From Hymenopellis radicata (lineage: Eukaryota > Basidiomycota > Agaricomycetes > Agaricales > Physalacriaceae), in contig JADNRX010000112.1 of NCBI GenBank assembly GCA_015501595.1, positions 85,706 through 149,705 on the forward strand: a stretch of 64,000 nucleotides of DNA, in the 5' to 3' direction. The notes under the pieces were generated by a model. It saw nothing but the letters and a program-made list of their open reading frames with translations, made no database searches and had not been told where the DNA came from. Every line of letters begins with the position of its first letter. Position 1 is the first letter of the stretch. Made by a program: the position numbers and the translations under genes. Below, in pieces: positions 1 through 10,932 of the stretch.

Positions 1-506
1 CGACATTCAAATCGCATTCTGAGGCGATGTACATTTGAAGGGTAGTCCGAACTTGTCTTCTCCCCGTTATCTTGTGGTGTGTCTTCACACAGCTTTCACC
101 GATTCACCCGCACCTCCTCCTAGCGCTCCCCTCTCAATGGATGGATTGTGTATGCGAGCTAGAACCATGCACGTCTCTGAGTCTTCCAGTGTCAACTTGA
201 AATGTGGTAAGTACTACTCAGTGTCTTAGGTACAGACTGCCCGATATCTCCCGAGCTCGTATGGCCAACTGGTTATGTGCTCCATTACACGCGAAAGGTT
301 TCTTTCTGCTACCTTTTGCGCTTCATCCGGATTTGCCGTGGAGAGTGGCCACTGACTCTAATGGGGGTTTCGACAAAAAACGTGGCCGAGATTACTTATA
401 TTCTGTTCCGAGAAGAGCAGGCCTTTTCCCTCCAAACTTGGCTTCTTCGAGTCCGGCATATCTGCCAGTAGACGAGTAACCAATTGGTTACTCGCTCTGT
501 TGAACC
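1..506. other. No gene recognised
   Basis: Several short open frames lie here on the plus strand (for example 204-479), but none shows a recognisable domain, signal peptide or conserved motif. The stretch ends at the 8-bp target duplication of the adjacent hAT-type MITE. Confidence 0.4.
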
Positions 507-514
507 ATTCGGGC

Positions 515-1063
515 TAGTGTTGCCGCGGTTCGGCTTGGAACCGTTAAACCGATAAACCGGACCGCAAATAGCCGCAAATAACCGAACCGAGTAAGACCGG
601 TTTAAATCGGGTTAAACGGTTCTGAACCGCAAATTCCTGCCTATTTGATTTCAGCACTGGGATCCATGGTCCTGATGATAGATATCTCTGGGCTCACTGG
701 AAGGTCAAAAATATCAACCCTACTGCCCAGAGAGGTTGTTGAATACATCGAACATAGTGAGTTTAGCATGACGTCCGAGATTGCCGGAACTGCGGAAGTT
801 TCCGAAAATCTCACTGTTTGTTGTTAAGACTTTTTTGAGGTTACCAATGGCTTGCTGTTACTTCTAAATATCATACATACACAGTATACACATCATAGCT
901 CGGACTCAAGTGGTCCCAGCACATCCTCGGCTGCATAAAAAATTCTGTGGTCGAAACCGAGTTTGAACCCGGTCTTGCAGTTCGGTTCCAGTCGGCTTAG
1001 GTCACCTTCCTAAACTGGTCAGAACCTGACCGGACCGAACTTAACCGAACCGCGGCAACACTA
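515..1063. mobile_element. hAT-type MITE, 549 bp, with 8-bp target duplication
   Basis: The element starts TAGTGTTGCCGCGGTTCGG and ends with the exact reverse complement, giving a perfect 19-bp terminal inverted repeat. It is flanked by the 8-bp direct repeat ATTCGGGC at 507-514 and 1064-1071. An 8-bp duplication and a TAG-type terminus are typical of the hAT superfamily. Both ends carry clustered AACCG/CGGTT motifs, as expected of subterminal transposase-binding repeats. The interior has no transposase frame, so it is non-autonomous. Exact TIR and duplication suggest a fairly recent insertion. Confidence 0.88.
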
Positions 1064-1549
1064 ATTCGGGCATGCAAGTTATTTTGGTTCCTGCGACTCG
1101 GACGATGACCACTGACAGCACTGAACGGCCGGTCCTAAAACAAGAATGGATATTAACCCTGAAAGACATTAACAATTTTGCTACCCTCCCCGTACTCAGA
1201 CTTGCCATGCCTCCAAGAAACAATATGTCGCACTGCCAGTGCCATGACTCCTGACGAAGGTTCATTCGAACTCCCATCACAAGGGAAGGCTGGATACCCT
1301 GGACCCAGAGCCGCCATTTTCGACGTGTTTTGGACTGGCTCATCCGCTCCGCGCGCACGCTTAGAACTGCATTCTGTGGCGGCATCCTCGCAATGCTGGC
1401 GTCCTCCAGCGACCGAGAACGCGTCATTCCCCCCATCACCCCGCGCGCGTGAAGTTTTTTGGCGGATGCCACCGCAAGCGATAACAATCGTGCCAACCTC
1501 AATACAGGAAGTCTAGAGAAGAAGTCCGACCGATACAGTGAGACGTACA

Positions 1550-2446
1550 TGAAGCTCACAACCAGAATGTACGACGCGTAAATCACTCTTAGTCAGGCGA
1601 TACAGCCGGGCCAATAAGAGGCAAGCCAGAGCATCATTCTCCACCTCGTCTTCGTGTTGTCGTTGTGTTTCAGAGCTAGAATCAGCTTTCTATAAGGTTT
1701 TGGTGTACCAGGGATGACATCACCCGTATCGTCGTCAAAGAAGACGGACGTATACGGCCAGCCGATAAGCTCGATGCCGCGATGGAAGGGGAGAGTGTAT
1801 CCCGCGGCGAGCAAAGGAGCTTGGCAAGCGCAGTAGCACGGCTCGGGCAGGATACGACGAGTGTGAGAGATGGAAGGTAATGCCGACTGGTGCGGGTCCA
1901 AGTGGTGTGGACGAGTGCGCACGATAGAAGGGTGGCCTTGTCGTAGACCAGATAGGAAATGATAAGGTCGACCAGCTCTTGGGGTACACGCTCGAATGAG
2001 CCGGTCGCAGTATGTAGCCGGGGCTGTGGCTGCGTCCGCTTGGTGAACATGTTGCTGATGGTTTCAAAGATCATGATGGTGACAGACAGAGGACAGAAGG
2101 TGGCTGTGCACCTAGACTCGTCTCAAAACACCCCTTTCTTCTCACCTCCACGACCTCTATGACGATAACCTGCGATGCTCTCCCGAAGACCAAAGGAAAT
2201 GACCCCGGTCTCTCTGCATCGACTACAGCGCAACTTCTGATGCACTTTCCGACCTGCAGGACCAACAGTGCCAATACGAACGTGAAGCTTACGACCAACA
2301 TGTATGTCACGGAAATCACTCCGAGTCAGGCCTCCACCTCGTCCTCGTGTTGTCGTTGTGTTTCAGAGCTTCTCTGTACGGCCGTGGTGTACCGGTTTGA
2401 AAGATCATGATGATTTCAGACGGAGGACAGTCGGTGGATGTGCACT
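1550..2446. repeat. Two pairs of short direct repeats around an F-box fragment
   Basis: A segment ending CACCTCGTCxTCGTGTTGTC then GTTGTGTTTCAGAGCT occurs at 1640-1677 and 2333-2370; upstream sequence of both copies (from about 1550 and 2283) is also alike. A second pair, GTTTxAAAGATCATGATG followed by CAGACxGAGGACAG, occurs at 2061-2115 and 2395-2446. The copies are diverged by substitutions. The arrangement looks like old tandem duplication of the 5' end of an F-box gene. Confidence 0.6.
1682..2074 (-). pseudogene. F-box protein, truncated 5' fragment
   Basis: The minus-strand frame of 130 residues contains a basidiomycete F-box signature near residues 29-60 (VPQELVDLIISYL, then DKATLLSCALVHTTW), the helical motif by which F-box proteins bind Skp1 in SCF ubiquitin ligases. 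Family members usually run 400 residues or more, with a long leucine-rich or beta-rich part after the F-box. Here the recognisable sequence is lost after about residue 75 and the frame ends at 1682, so it is most likely a truncated or frameshifted copy. It sits among direct repeats that duplicate its 5' region. An alternative is a first exon with unrecognised downstream exons. Confidence 0.6.
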
Positions 2447-2476
2447 TCTACTTAGCGTAAGTTTCGTACATGAGAA

Positions 2477-2965
2477 TCAAAGCCCTTTTCCATCGACTTT
2501 CTTCAGTGTCAAGGAATTGAGGTCGACATGGTCAAAAGTCCGAACCTGTTACACCAAAGCTTCAGTAAACCCCGGTTCATTGGTGAACTGACGACCCAGC
2601 TCACGTTGATCCCTTTCATGCCCTCGAAGGCCCCGGGCAGCATAGATGTCCCGAAAATACTCGTGCCACACTTGGGGCAAAAGTCATGTACGAGTCGGCC
2701 TTGGCCAAAGGTGTAAGACTGAAGTGAAGATCCATCGTGAGTAAACCAAGAAAAGCAGATTACCGTAGTTTCGCCCCTCGCCCTCACCAGAATGAAACTT
2801 GATGGCATCATCCTTGAGATAGACGAAGAGGTAGCCGTTGCGCGCGCAGACGGAGCAGTTGCAGCTGATAACCTCGTGCCCGCTCTCAAGAGGGGCGGAG
2901 ATGGTCGCGGAGAAGCTGATTTTGCCGCAATGGCAGCTGCCCTTGTAAGTCGCGGAGGATGACAT
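2477..2965 (-). CDS. GFA/CENP-V-type zinc-binding protein (Mss4-like fold)
   Basis: The start at 2965 begins MSSSATYKGSCHCGKISF. The cysteine pattern is that of the GFA (glutathione-dependent formaldehyde-activating enzyme)/CENP-V family: CHC near residues 11-13, CNCSVC in the middle, then FCPKCGTS, all zinc ligands. The C-terminus is recovered by an intron starting GTGAGCTGG near 2605 and ending at the CAG before GTTCGGACTTTTG; it gives INVRTFDHVDLNSLTLKK and a stop at 2477, a normal family ending. An upstream intron starting GTAATCTGC near 2763 does not join in frame with the exon that encodes YTFGQGRLVHDFCPKCG using canonical sites, so either a one-base defect or an unusual splice is present. 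Family members are often annotated as glutathione-dependent enzymes, but the substrate here is unknown. Confidence 0.72.
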
Positions 2966-5091
2966 TGGGTGTTAAAGTCGGGGGACGTTGACAGTACCAT
3001 GTCGTGTGTCTAAGTTCCAGAATGGGTATGTCTCATACCAGTCCGGATGTACGGTTGAAAGAAGCTAGGTGAACGCGCATATACGCATCTGAGAGCGTTC
3101 CCAGCATAGTTGAGCACTTGTAGAGCAGGTGGAAGTCGTCTCACTTGATTGTCGGGACCAAGTCGGAGCACAGACCAGGAACGCCAAATTCAAGCACGTG
3201 GCACTCTCATCCTTTCACGTCCACGCCCTTGACGCTGCTCTTACCATGTCAACAAATCGACGACCTTCGAGCGACCATAATCTTTAAATCAGGATGCATC
3301 GTCACCGACGCGGAAATGGGTGACTGGGCCCTTCTACGCGTCTCAGGACAAGTTTGGTGTTACGCAAGTCTTACGCCAGAAGCTACCGCCAAGTCTTCTC
3401 AAATGCACAACGGATGACGAGTTTCCGGTATGGTACGTCCAGTGCGCTATACCGTCAAAGGTTTACTGACTGTAGCGTGCAGACCGATCTGACCCCCTCC
3501 CCTCTTGTCAATGCCGACTAATAAACAAACACCTTAACGCCACCCCCACGTTTACGTCCCTTGGTACCCACTCCTTTCTCACTCCGGCCTCCTGCTGACT
3601 TGTGGGCAATTCGGACAGCACACGACTATATCTCTTTCAATCGCTCCTGGCCTCACGCAGCTTAGCGCCGTGCTCCCTTACCAGACGTTGGTGGTCTTGT
3701 TTTCAGCTCGACGATCTCTCATTGACGTGGACGCGGAGCGAGGACTCAAGTCTCGCAGAATATAATCAAAGAGAATTAATGGCACCTTCCGCCCTAAAGA
3801 GTCGGTAACGTATCTCTCGCCGTTTGTAGGCACGATATTCTTCAAGATGTCGCTGAGCTTTTTTTTCTCTTGTTCTCACCGTTGAACATGCCTTCCCGTT
3901 TCTCCGCTATGTGGTATCTACTCAAGCGATAACAGAGAGATGTTCCCCAGCCACAAATGTCTGCGTTGATCACCATACTAACCTTCGCTCGTCATGTCTG
4001 GTCCCTTTTTTGGGGCTGCTAGACTCTATCCAAGTCTTTCGTCGATATTCAGCAGTTGTCCGCCGAGCGCATCGGCTTCTTGAGGAAGCTTCCCTGGACC
4101 GTAGGAGAGATGGCATGGCCACGATGCCTTCATGATCATGCGGAACAATGGAAATCGGTCTTTCATTTCAAGTTCGTCTGCACATGAGACCGATCTCCCA
4201 GATAGTCTACCGAGATTGTAAAGTGTCCCGTTCTTCTCGGCCCTCAAGTCTCGCTAACAAAGGTCGTAGTGCCATTTCCTTGGTCATCTGCTACTTGCCT
4301 TTCCGGGGGCCGTCTCGTCTTGCGCTAGACGAATGCTCGCGGACGAACATGCATGGAATCAAATCGGAGTTCGACGTCTCCCACCACAAGAGGCTTAACT
4401 GATAATCACGACCGCGTGATCTGGTACCGGAGACTTGTGTGTAAACCCAACTCTCTGTATCCGTTCTGAGGAACACGAGGACGTTAGTAATATCAATCAT
4501 CAGACTTCATGGGTTCAGACCAAGGTGAACGACAGTTGATCCGCGGTAAAGTCTCGATGTCCGGTGTCCACATCTTCTATGGTCAACAGTATCGCGCTAG
4601 GCGTTCATCCGTTCCTCGACATTTACTATTAGGGACGCCCGCCCGTGCCGACTGTTATGAGTGATCTCGCGTCTCTGAGAATCAGAAACCAATGCTTGAT
4701 CCAGTTCGTTATAGTGAATCGATAGCACCGATTTCAAGTCTGGACTCTGGAAGTACCGTTATTCCACCCCAACTTAACTCATGTTTAGTGCTATCAGCGG
4801 TCTTGCGGCCACAGGGGGCTACTGGCGTCTTAATTCCGACCCAGCACATCCATCATCAACTAAGGAGGCGTATGGAGCCGCCGAGGCCAACTTGTCGCGC
4901 GCAAACCGTGGATGAAACGGTCCGGGCGTTCTAGGTGGAAGATCGCGTCAAGAGTAGATGCACAACGGACACGCTCAAGCTCGTGGGCAGCGATGGGTGG
5001 AGTCGTAATATGCTCATCGGTTTGATCCAACACGTGCATTTTATCGAGCGGGTGTTTAGAATGTGCTGATTCGGATTTCCAGTTTGGATTA
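2966..5091. other. No gene recognised
   Basis: Short open frames exist on both strands (for example 3145-3417, 4026-4247 minus, 4692-4934), but none shows a domain I recognise or coding structure that can be joined by introns. The stretch ends at the left target duplication of the LINE. Confidence 0.4.
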
Positions 5092-5104
5092 GAAACGGAG
5101 GTCG
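5092..5104. repeat. LINE target-site duplication, 3'-side copy
   Basis: GAAACGGAGGTCG here is repeated exactly at 14612-14624. It directly abuts the 12-base poly-T run (poly-A on the element's strand), as expected of target-primed reverse transcription. Confidence 0.88.
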
Positions 5105-5219
5105 TTTTTTTTTTTTGGATGCACGCTTCGGCGCGGCAGCGCCGTATAGTTCTAAGTTCCGATATCACCGGACTTCGAACTGCATGGGAGGATGGATGGA
5201 AGGAGCCGGTCAAAATGCA

Positions 5220-5696
5220 TTAACGCACACTGATGTGTAGTGTGGGACTCGGGTCGGCACTTTGGAACAGACGTCCCAAAGTCATTGCCAACCCACTACC
5301 CACTAAAACCCCGGCATACTCTGTATGAGCGCGTGACCCTCCATCTTCCTGTTCGGGACTCTTATTAATTAGCTTTCGCCATGTCTCTTTCACTAGCTCT
5401 TTCTTGATCGCCTGTTTTCCGTACTTGGTTATGCTCGTCATCGCAAAATCAGCCTTCGCCGCTGCTTTAAGCACCGCCATGTATCGGTTCTTGATCTCCC
5501 TCGTCGATTGTTCGAAATCCACTTCCTCCTCATGCTCTAAGCGTCTCTCGTTCCGCAATTTCCAGATTAGGAACGATCCCTCGGATATCAGTTTCTGGAA
5601 CAGTCTGTTCTGCCCGTCACGGCAGGCCTTCGTCTTTTCGCTCGATGGTTGCGCCGCTCCACACCCATGAGGAGCCCGAACGACAGCGCTGGCCAC
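5220..5696 (-). pseudogene. LINE pol C-terminal segment (third frame)
   Basis: This frame continues the polyprotein after a frameshift near 5670. From about GQNRLFQKLISEGSFLIWKL onward it matches the C-terminal tail typical of basidiomycete LINE polyproteins, where a helical region follows the zinc knuckle. It returns to the same frame as the main pol frame, so the 6.89-5.67 kb segment alone is out of register. The stop at 5220 is 103 bases from the A tail, giving a short 3' UTR. Confidence 0.7.
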
Positions 5697-6895
5697 GTTT
5701 CACCTGTGCTCTCCCATAGCTCCCTGGCTATCGACCATATCGTTTCATGTGCTCCCGCCTCACATTCTAAGAGTATGTGCTCCATCGACTCTGTCTCCCC
5801 ACACTTCGGGCAGATTGCTAGATGCCCTAAGTTTTCCATTCTCGCGAAGAAATTACCTGTTGCGTGGGCTTCGTGTATTCCCCTCCATCTGAACATTTGG
5901 CTTTTCTTACTCGTGTTAGTTCCACGCAGGGACCTCCAGATCGCACTCCTTGCCGGAGCTTTCCCATTTACCTCCTTTAATGCGAACTTGATCATGTCTA
6001 AGTTGTTCTCTGTTGCTTGTCGTTTCTTGACCACTAGGTTTTTCTTCAGTATAACATATGCTGTTCGTTGTGTTAGCCCTTTGAGCTTCATTCCGGTTAT
6101 CAGACTATCAGATTTCTCTAATTCTGGGATTGGCTCCGCTGGTCTACCTGCTGAGCTTTGTTCCGCCGCTACTTTCGCAAGTTCTCTCGCCCCCTTCATC
6201 CCCGGGTGTCGGAGACTGGTTTCGAGTCTGAATTTTGTCTCTGCTTTCCTTCGTCTGAGCTGGGCCACCACCCCTTGCATCAACTTCTTGTACTGTGGGC
6301 GAGTCTTCGGCCAGCCGAGGTCTTCATTCCTACTTACCAAGGTCGTCAGGGCCTTAAGCGCCTCCTTCGAGTTTACTGCTATTGTCAGGGCAACGTCATC
6401 GTGCGTACATTCTAGGACTCTCTGCACTCCCAACGCGACCAGTGTTGCCTCATCGTCCATACTCTCTGGAGGAATGAGTGGTGTGTTCCTCTGGTCATCC
6501 GTCTTGAACCATACGCCCACACCATAGTCACTCATCTTATTCTTAGCGTGTACCACGCAGACGTTGCGCCGCGGCTGCGCGTCTATCGTCCTGTCATGTC
6601 GCATTACATGGCTTCCTGCTCCACGTAGCTCATTTCCTTCGGTGAAGACTCTGAACAGGTCCGACACTTCGGTCGTTGGTACCACTTGCCTTGGGAACTC
6701 CCGTTCTTCTGCCTCAACATCGTTCGGTTCGTTATACAGTTCACATTCTATCCTCGGGTCCCACTTGGGTTCTAACGCTTCTAATAGCCTTATCGCCCTT
6801 TGTTGGCATGCTCCCGGGTTATCGCATCCTTCTCGATCGGCATCTCTCCCTTCTGCTACTTCCTGTGCGTCTTTTGCCGTGATTACCTCATGCAC
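5588..6895 (-). pseudogene. LINE pol middle segment: RNase H-like region and zinc knuckle
   Basis: This frame overlaps the end of the reverse transcriptase frame by 8 bases and is shifted by one base relative to it. No ATG is present at its beginning (the first in-frame candidate is GTG at 6895), so it is a continuation, not a separate gene. The part around MSDYGVGVWFKTDD and LTIAVNSKEALKAL has the spacing of a degenerate RNase H domain. Near its end, CPKCGETESMEHILLEC is the Cys-Cys-His-Cys knuckle found after the reverse transcriptase of many LINEs (zf-RVT). The frame is lost near 5670. Either two frameshift mutations have occurred or the first is a recoding site. Confidence 0.7.
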
Positions 6896-9800
6896 TGTCT
6901 GCAGGCACCTCGCTCTTGAGTCGTTCGTTCGTCTGTTTTTTCTCTGGCGCCCAGCCTTGATGGAGCCATATGGGAAGTGCTCCCTTTACGTCGGATGTCA
7001 TATTGAGCCCATCTAAAGTGAGCTTCGCTTCTCTTGCTACCTTCAGCATACGCTTAATGTCGGGAGGAAGGTCACTCTTACTTGCATCCCATGTCTGCAG
7101 GAAGATATTGGTGAGAATCTTTGGGTCCATGTTCTTATATGTGCTTAGGATGTTTGTTCGTAGAATATCCTGAACTACGATCGCCCACCGCGGTACAGGG
7201 CCGTTTAGTCCCAGGAAGTTAATGAGGTGCACGAGGTGGATGGCGTCGTTTCGTAGCTTGATGTCGACCAAGTTCTGTCCTCCTTCATCCAGCGGTAGCT
7301 TCAGGGTCTGTCTATTCACCCTCGCCGTCTTCTCTTCCCAGAAGAATTGGAATTCTAACTTCTCAAATCGCTTCTCTATACTGCTTGGCATGTCTTCTGC
7401 TGTCGCAAGGTAGGTTGACCTCGACGCCGCGTAAGTCTGGATTCCGACTCGCTTGCCATTCAGTGACGGATGCAATCTCTGTACCCGTTTCAGCACCTCC
7501 TCCGTGGCCGTCATGACTGCGTTCCATGGGACTGTCGGGTCCAGGTTGTTTCCTATGTATGAGCCCAGCGAACGCGTACTCTCTCCGTCCTCTGCTATGT
7601 GGATTCCTTCAGGGATCACCTCTGGCATCTCTAAGGATTTACGCTCGTTCATCAACTGCGTTCTGTGCTCTACCGAGCCAAGGGGGATAATCACCGTCTT
7701 CGGGACATTAAATTTAGCTCCTGATGCAGCGCACCACAGGTCAAGTATCTTCTTGAGGTCAGAGAATTTGTCGTTCTTCGATAAGTACACTGTTGTGTCA
7801 TCAGCGAACAGTGTTACAATTAACTTGTCTAGAATGCCTGGGAGCTTGTATCCTTCTAAGTTCGAGTCTCGGAGTAGTGCCGCTAGCGGCTCGATGGCCA
7901 GATTAAAGAGCAGGCACGACAGGGGGTCGCCTTGTCGTACACCTCTGGTTACGCGGAACGCTGAGCTGATCATTCCGTTTACAATTACCACGGTGTTCGC
8001 ATTCGAGTACAGTGACTGGACTGTTGATATGAACTCGTTTGGTAGTCCGATAGCTTCTAATGTTCGCCACAGATAGTCGTGGGTTATCTTATCATACGCT
8101 TTTTCTTGATCGAGCAGGACAATCATGCCGTCTCGTTCCGTGGCGTCCGCGTGGTAAATCACGGCCCTCGCTAGCTTGATTTGGTCAATGATACTTCTTC
8201 CTTTCACAAATCCGGCCTGATCCTCGTGTATTAGTTCTATCGCTTCCGTTGCCAGCCTCGCCGACAGCGCCTTCGTGAAGACTTTGTAGTCCACATTGAG
8301 AAGCGTAATTGGTCTGTAGTTTTTCATTTCCGTCTTGTCTGACTTCTTGTGTAGCGGGCACAGCCATCCGTCTGCGAAGTCAGAACCCGGCGTCAGCCCG
8401 TATTTCTCTATGTCGTTATATAGTATTGCCCATGTTCTCACAACGTTGAAAGGCGCGTTCGCTTCGCTCACTCCGCTTTCTTTTGCTTTATCGTATCTGC
8501 GGCTCCAGAATTGTGGGATATTATACTGGAACCCATCAACCCCCGCACCGCTGTTGGGTTTTGAACTTGTAAGGCTTTCCTTTATCTCCTGCTCCGTCAC
8601 CGGCTTCTTCATGCGTTCCTTCCCTTCGTCAGTTAACTTCCTGGTGGAGCTTCTCAGGGCCTCCTCCGTGCTCCTTCGCCGTTCCTCGTCCGGCTTTATT
8701 TCTTTCGATTGAAGCTCATCATGGTACTCCTTCATCATATTCGTCATCTTCTCTGGGTCCCTTTCGTATTGAGGAGGCTGCGTTTCCGGAATCTTCAGCG
8801 ACATAATCGGATCACGCGCTTTCGTGCCTTTGATTAGCCTGGTGTAATATTTGCTATTGGCTTCGCCCAACAGCGCCTGGTTCGCTTTCGCCGTCGCGCT
8901 TTTCTCTTCCCATACTTCTCCTCCAATTCTCGAAATGTCTCTCTCGATGTTCGCAATCTCTTGCTGTTTGACTGGGTCATCCAAGGTCGTATCTCTGGAC
9001 ACCCTTTTCAGCTTCTCTTGCAGCTCGCTGATCTTCTTCTTCGCCCTTGGAATTATCGTCTTGGCTTCACGCCTAAGCTCGTCACCTGTTGTCCTCTTCC
9101 ATTTTGCATATAGTGTTTGCGGGTTAACTTCCTCCGTACGTTGTTCTCCTGCGGCTAGCATCATCTTATTCATTAATTCCTTTCCTGTTTTGTCCACCAG
9201 CTGGACCATTTTCAAAGTCTTCGCCACATACAGCGGAGCCGTGTATCGTCCGTGGCCTTGTTCGGGGGCCTCGGCTGTCGTAATCTCACATGAGACTCTC
9301 TTGTGGTCCGTCTTAATCCCGTCTATCTTCGTTAACTCCATGTCCCAGCTTCTGCTCTGCGCGATACGCGACCGTTTCAGGTAAATCCTGTCAAGTCGTG
9401 AGTGGCTCGGACAGTCAGTTTCCTGGGTGAACGTAAACCTCGGTTCTCCTGGGTTTTCTTCCCGCCACCCATCAACCAGGTCGCATTTCCTTAGAAAGCT
9501 CTTCATCGCCGCAACCGCTTCCTGGTCATCTTCATGCGCTGGCAGCCGGTCTATCGCTTCGGGCACAAGATTTGCGTCTATGCACACTGCGTCCGGCGTC
9601 CATTCTGGGTACTCGTCAATGAACTTTTCGTTCGTCTGCCAGAATTCTTTGTTTTCTTTTGCTGCATTCGGTGCGTATCCTACCATCGTCTTTAGCACGT
9701 CTTCACCATGCCACTGGCTCGCGACGATCATCGACCTCCCGGGAATTACCTCTCTCTTCTCAAGTCCTAGCACATTTGTTGTTGGTTTGTAGAAGACCAG

Positions 9801-10367
9801 CGCAACGCCTTCTGCTCTCGAAGCTCTTCTACCCACTGGTCGTGAGTATTCAATATGAATAGTGTCGCCGAATCTTGCTGTGACTTCTGCTACGTAGTCT
9901 TCCGTGTAATGAGTCTCCTGGAGTGCCAGCATTCCTATCCTTCTGTTCCTCATCATATTGGGGATTTGGTTTACTTTCTCCTGTGTTCCTTCCTCGTTGT
10001 CTATTGAGGTACGTCCTTTGATGTTCAGCGAGGATATCCTCATATGCGCTTTCGTCTTTTTGCCACCTTTCTTGTGTCTTACTCTGGCGTTTCTTCCGCC
10101 TTCCTCAGGTGAGTTTCCTAGTTCACCAGGAGTGATGACTTCATCATCGTGGGTATTCTCCCCAACCCGCGGAGTCGCCTCAGAGCGTAAAGCGAGGCCC
10201 GTGCTTCCGCTGTGTTGAGGCCCCAATCTATGGGGACTGCTAGAATCCTCTTCAACCGTTGCGGGGATTGTACGCGCAGTCGTAGTCCTCCGGTCAGAGA
10301 GGTCGGGACCAGCATTGGAGGTCACCGATGACGCAGAATTCTGCATCTGTAAAGTTGTACTCATCAT
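6888..10367 (-). CDS. LINE ORF2: APE-type endonuclease and reverse transcriptase
   Basis: The 1159-residue frame begins with about 108 low-complexity residues. An endonuclease/exonuclease/phosphatase domain follows (about 109-360), with SLNIKG, LQETH, CIDANL, SHSRLDRIYL and a final TDHKRVSCEI, i.e. the Asn, Glu, Asp, Arg-Asp and Asp-His catalytic set; this enzyme nicks the target DNA. The reverse transcriptase domain (about 670-900) has YRPITLLN, LDQEKAYDK (first catalytic Asp), TRGVRQGDPLS and FADD near residues 854-857 (the catalytic Asp pair). All key residues appear present. The frame ends at a TGA where the next segment continues in another frame. It would copy element RNA at the nicked target. 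Confidence 0.93.
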   Translation of the reverse strand: MMSTTLQMQNSASSVTSNAGPDLSDRRTTTARTIPATVEEDSSSPHRLGPQHSGSTGLALRSEATPRVGENTHDDEVITPGELGNSPEEGGRNARVRHKKGGKKTKAHMRISSLNIKGRTSIDNEEGTQEKVNQIPNMMRNRRIGMLALQETHYTEDYVAEVTARFGDTIHIEYSRPVGRRASRAEGVALVFYKPTTNVLGLEKREVIPGRSMIVASQWHGEDVLKTMVGYAPNAAKENKEFWQTNEKFIDEYPEWTPDAVCIDANLVPEAIDRLPAHEDDQEAVAAMKSFLRKCDLVDGWREENPGEPRFTFTQETDCPSHSRLDRIYLKRSRIAQSRSWDMELTKIDGIKTDHKRVSCEITTAEAPEQGHGRYTAPLYVAKTLKMVQLVDKTGKELMNKMMLAAGEQRTEEVNPQTLYAKWKRTTGDELRREAKTIIPRAKKKISELQEKLKRVSRDTTLDDPVKQQEIANIERDISRIGGEVWEEKSATAKANQALLGEANSKYYTRLIKGTKARDPIMSLKIPETQPPQYERDPEKMTNMMKEYHDELQSKEIKPDEERRRSTEEALRSSTRKLTDEGKERMKKPVTEQEIKESLTSSKPNSGAGVDGFQYNIPQFWSRRYDKAKESGVSEANAPFNVVRTWAILYNDIEKYGLTPGSDFADGWLCPLHKKSDKTEMKNYRPITLLNVDYKVFTKALSARLATEAIELIHEDQAGFVKGRSIIDQIKLARAVIYHADATERDGMIVLLDQEKAYDKITHDYLWRTLEAIGLPNEFISTVQSLYSNANTVVIVNGMISSAFRVTRGVRQGDPLSCLLFNLAIEPLAALLRDSNLEGYKLPGILDKLIVTLFADDTTVYLSKNDKFSDLKKILDLWCAASGAKFNVPKTVIIPLGSVEHRTQLMNERKSLEMPEVIPEGIHIAEDGESTRSLGSYIGNNLDPTVPWNAVMTATEEVLKRVQRLHPSLNGKRVGIQTYAASRSTYLATAEDMPSSIEKRFEKLEFQFFWEEKTARVNRQTLKLPLDEGGQNLVDIKLRNDAIHLVHLINFLGLNGPVPRWAIVVQDILRTNILSTYKNMDPKILTNIFLQTWDASKSDLPPDIKRMLKVAREAKLTLDGLNMTSDVKGALPIWLHQGWAPEKKQTNERLKSEVPADSA

Positions 10368-10480
10368 GAATTTTTGAAATAGCCTGGTCTCTCTGGGCGG
10401 CTAGCTCCCAGATCGCCTTCAACGCCGGCACGCTAATTGTGTCCATAGTGAATTTAATTCCATTGGCATTCCCATCCAAT

Positions 10481-10795
10481 TTAGCTGCAATAGCTCAACC
10501 CCACTTTCTTCGCCGTCGCCTTACTCCTCCTGGCTTGCCTCGAGTCAGACGCTCTTCTCCTCCTCTGCGCAGCTCTCAGTTCCTCTTCTTCCTCTTTCTT
10601 GTTCGTCTTCTTTTTTCCCCGGTGGTGACGCCTGGGGCGGCGGCGCGTTGCTGCGCCACTCGGCGGATCAAAGCGAATCGGCGGCTTCTCCACCTCGCGC
10701 TGGGCATTTCGTGCTTCACCGTTAAGGTACGCCGGCGGCACTACTATCGCTCCCAACACCCATGTCGTGTTCTTGGATTTCTTCGTTCTTGACAT
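10481..10795 (-). CDS. Small basic frame between LINE gag and pol
   Basis: This is a 104-residue frame very rich in Arg, Lys and Glu (RRRPRRHHRGKKKTNKK and EEEEEL stretches). No known domain is visible. It lies 138 bases downstream of gag B and 113 bases upstream of pol. It may be an accessory RNA-binding peptide, or the remnant of a longer frame joining gag and pol. Confidence 0.35.
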   Translation of the reverse strand: MSRTKKSKNTTWVLGAIVVPPAYLNGEARNAQREVEKPPIRFDPPSGAATRRRPRRHHRGKKKTNKKEEEEELRAAQRRRRASDSRQARRSKATAKKVGLSYCS

Positions 10796-10932
10796 TTCGG
10801 GTGTCGAGTGGCTCCTTTGTTGGTTGGGTTAGAGCAGTGGAGGCCTCATGTCAGCCTGACTCGTTTTTTAAAAGTACAGTGGCATTGTGGGTTTTATGTC
10901 AATCGAAGTATGTATGCGTATGAAAAGTGAAG

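Noticed and set aside
5649..6527. 292-residue plus-strand frame
   Set aside because: It is antisense to the LINE pol C-terminal region and has no domain; codon use of the minus strand explains its openness.
7453..8076. Plus-strand 207-residue frame
   Set aside because: Antisense to the reverse transcriptase domain, including the FADD motif.
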